64,000 bases of DNA from Streptomyces venezuelae (GTDB lineage: Bacteria > Actinomycetota > Actinomycetes > Streptomycetales > Streptomycetaceae): positions 5,439,501 through 5,503,500 of the forward strand of contig NZ_CP029190.1 in the NCBI RefSeq assembly GCF_008642295.1, in the 5' to 3' direction. This document shows, in pieces, positions 63,485 to 64,000 of this stretch. The notes below the pieces were generated by a model, which saw only the letters and a program-made list of their open reading frames with translations, was not told the origin of the DNA and did no database searches. The stretch's first letter is position 1. Every line of letters starts with the position of its first letter. A program made the position numbers and the translations under genes.

Positions 63485-64000
63485 GCGTGCTCCAGTACGG
63501 AAGAGGGGATGGGGTGGCCGGCGAGGCGCAGGACCTCGGCGGCGAGCAGGTCGGCCGCCCGGCCGTGCGGGCCCGGCTCGGCGGCGCCGGACATCGCGGC
63601 CAGCAGCGCCGGATCGGCCAGCAGCGGCTCGATCAGACCGGCCAGCCGGCCGGCCGTGGTCTCGGCATCCGGCAGCAGCAGCCCGGCACCGGCGTCGGAC
63701 AGCACCCGGGCGTTGTGCGTCTGGTGGTCGCCGGGGGCGTGCGGGTAGGGGACCAGCACGGCCGGCACCCCGGTGGCCGCCAGCTCCGCGACCGTCGCCG
63801 AACCCGCCCGGCACACGATCAGGTCGGCCGCCGCGTACACCCGGTCCATCCGGTCCAGGTACGGCACCGCCCGCGCCACCCGGTGCCCGCCGTCCGCCGC
63901 CAGCGTGGTGGTCGCCTCCGGCAGCGCGGCCGGCCCGGTCTTGATCAGCAGCTGTACGTCGTCCCGGTCCTGCCATTGCCGGGCGAGGCCGAGCGCGGCG
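63481..64000 (-). CDS. MurG-like GT28 glycosyltransferase (partial, C-terminal 172 residues)
   Basis: Only the C-terminal part is inside the window. VPYLDRMDRVYAAADLIVCRAG, then SATVAELAATGVPAVLVPYP, closely follow the nucleotide-sugar site of MurG; GDHQTHNARVLSDAGAGLLLPD continues the match. The canonical murG is at 46609, so this is a paralogue, with His/Gln changes in the loop after VPYP. Coupling to the epimerase suggests transfer of a sugar other than, or in addition to, GlcNAc. The acceptor is unknown. Confidence 0.85.
   Translation of the reverse strand, partial: AALGLARQWQDRDDVQLLIKTGPAALPEATTTLAADGGHRVARAVPYLDRMDRVYAAADLIVCRAGSATVAELAATGVPAVLVPYPHAPGDHQTHNARVLSDAGAGLLLPDAETTAGRLAGLIEPLLADPALLAAMSGAAEPGPHGRAADLLAAEVLRLAGHPIPSSVLEHA

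Overview
The window is high-GC actinobacterial chromosome and almost certainly Streptomyces. Third codon positions are strongly G/C, GTG and TTG starts are common, and the gene order (pfkA, fused anthranilate synthase, class II DAHP synthase, bfd/bfr, thi genes, metF, the complete dcw cell-division cluster, ileS, lspA, rluD) is the one I know from Streptomyces coelicolor core chromosome. I see no rRNA, tRNA, insertion sequence, prophage or CRISPR array, so most of the window is conserved core rather than accessory DNA.

Layout. 1-5 kb: esterase, acyltransferase, a MacS-like histidine kinase with its NarL-type regulator, and phosphofructokinase. 5-9.4 kb: aromatic amino-acid entry (fused TrpE-TrpG behind a Trp-codon attenuator, divergent from DAHP synthase), then an iron-boxed bacterioferritin-ferredoxin gene convergent with bacterioferritin. 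9.5-13.6 kb: a molybdopterin oxidoreductase, a His-rich DUF4396 protein behind a copper-type operator, endonuclease IV and a PASTA kinase. 13.6-19.7 kb: thiO-thiS-thiG under a TPP riboswitch, a ferredoxin-reductase-like flavoprotein, a small DNA-binding protein, thiE and metF. 19.7-25 kb: conserved actinobacterial genes of uncertain role, including a prion-like membrane protein and a HEPN protein. 25-29 kb: a degenerate ABC ATPase, a YhgE/Pip membrane protein and a TetR regulator behind a perfect 12-bp dyad. 28.9-29.7 kb: a dense block of GC-rich hairpin repeats.

29.7-54 kb is envelope and division biology: MoxR, DUF58 and transglutaminase genes and a carbonic anhydrase on the minus strand, then on the plus strand rsmH-ftsL-ftsI-murE-murF-mraY-murD-ftsW-murG-ftsQ-ftsZ-pgeF-yggS-sepF-yggT-divIVA, mostly with 4-base overlaps. 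Together these genes make lipid II, build the divisome (FtsL, Q, W, I, Z, SepF) and direct polar growth (DivIVA). The ftsQ-ftsZ gap carries a promoter overlapped by a perfect dyad. 54-64 kb: ileS under a T-box leader, a DksA/TraR-like protein with a histone-like tail, lspA, rluD, an acetyltransferase, a cation/proton antiporter, and at the edge an NDP-sugar epimerase coupled to a second MurG-like glycosyltransferase that runs out of the window.

The observations most worth follow-up are a solitary type I-E-like CRISPR repeat between yggT and divIVA, an ABC ATPase that has lost every catalytic motif, a HEPN protein with an Rx4H motif, an isoleucyl-tRNA synthetase with a swapped HIGH motif (GAHH), the ftsZ leader architecture, two families of dispersed hairpin repeats, and the edge MurG-like/epimerase pair. 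None of these by itself proves a new system.
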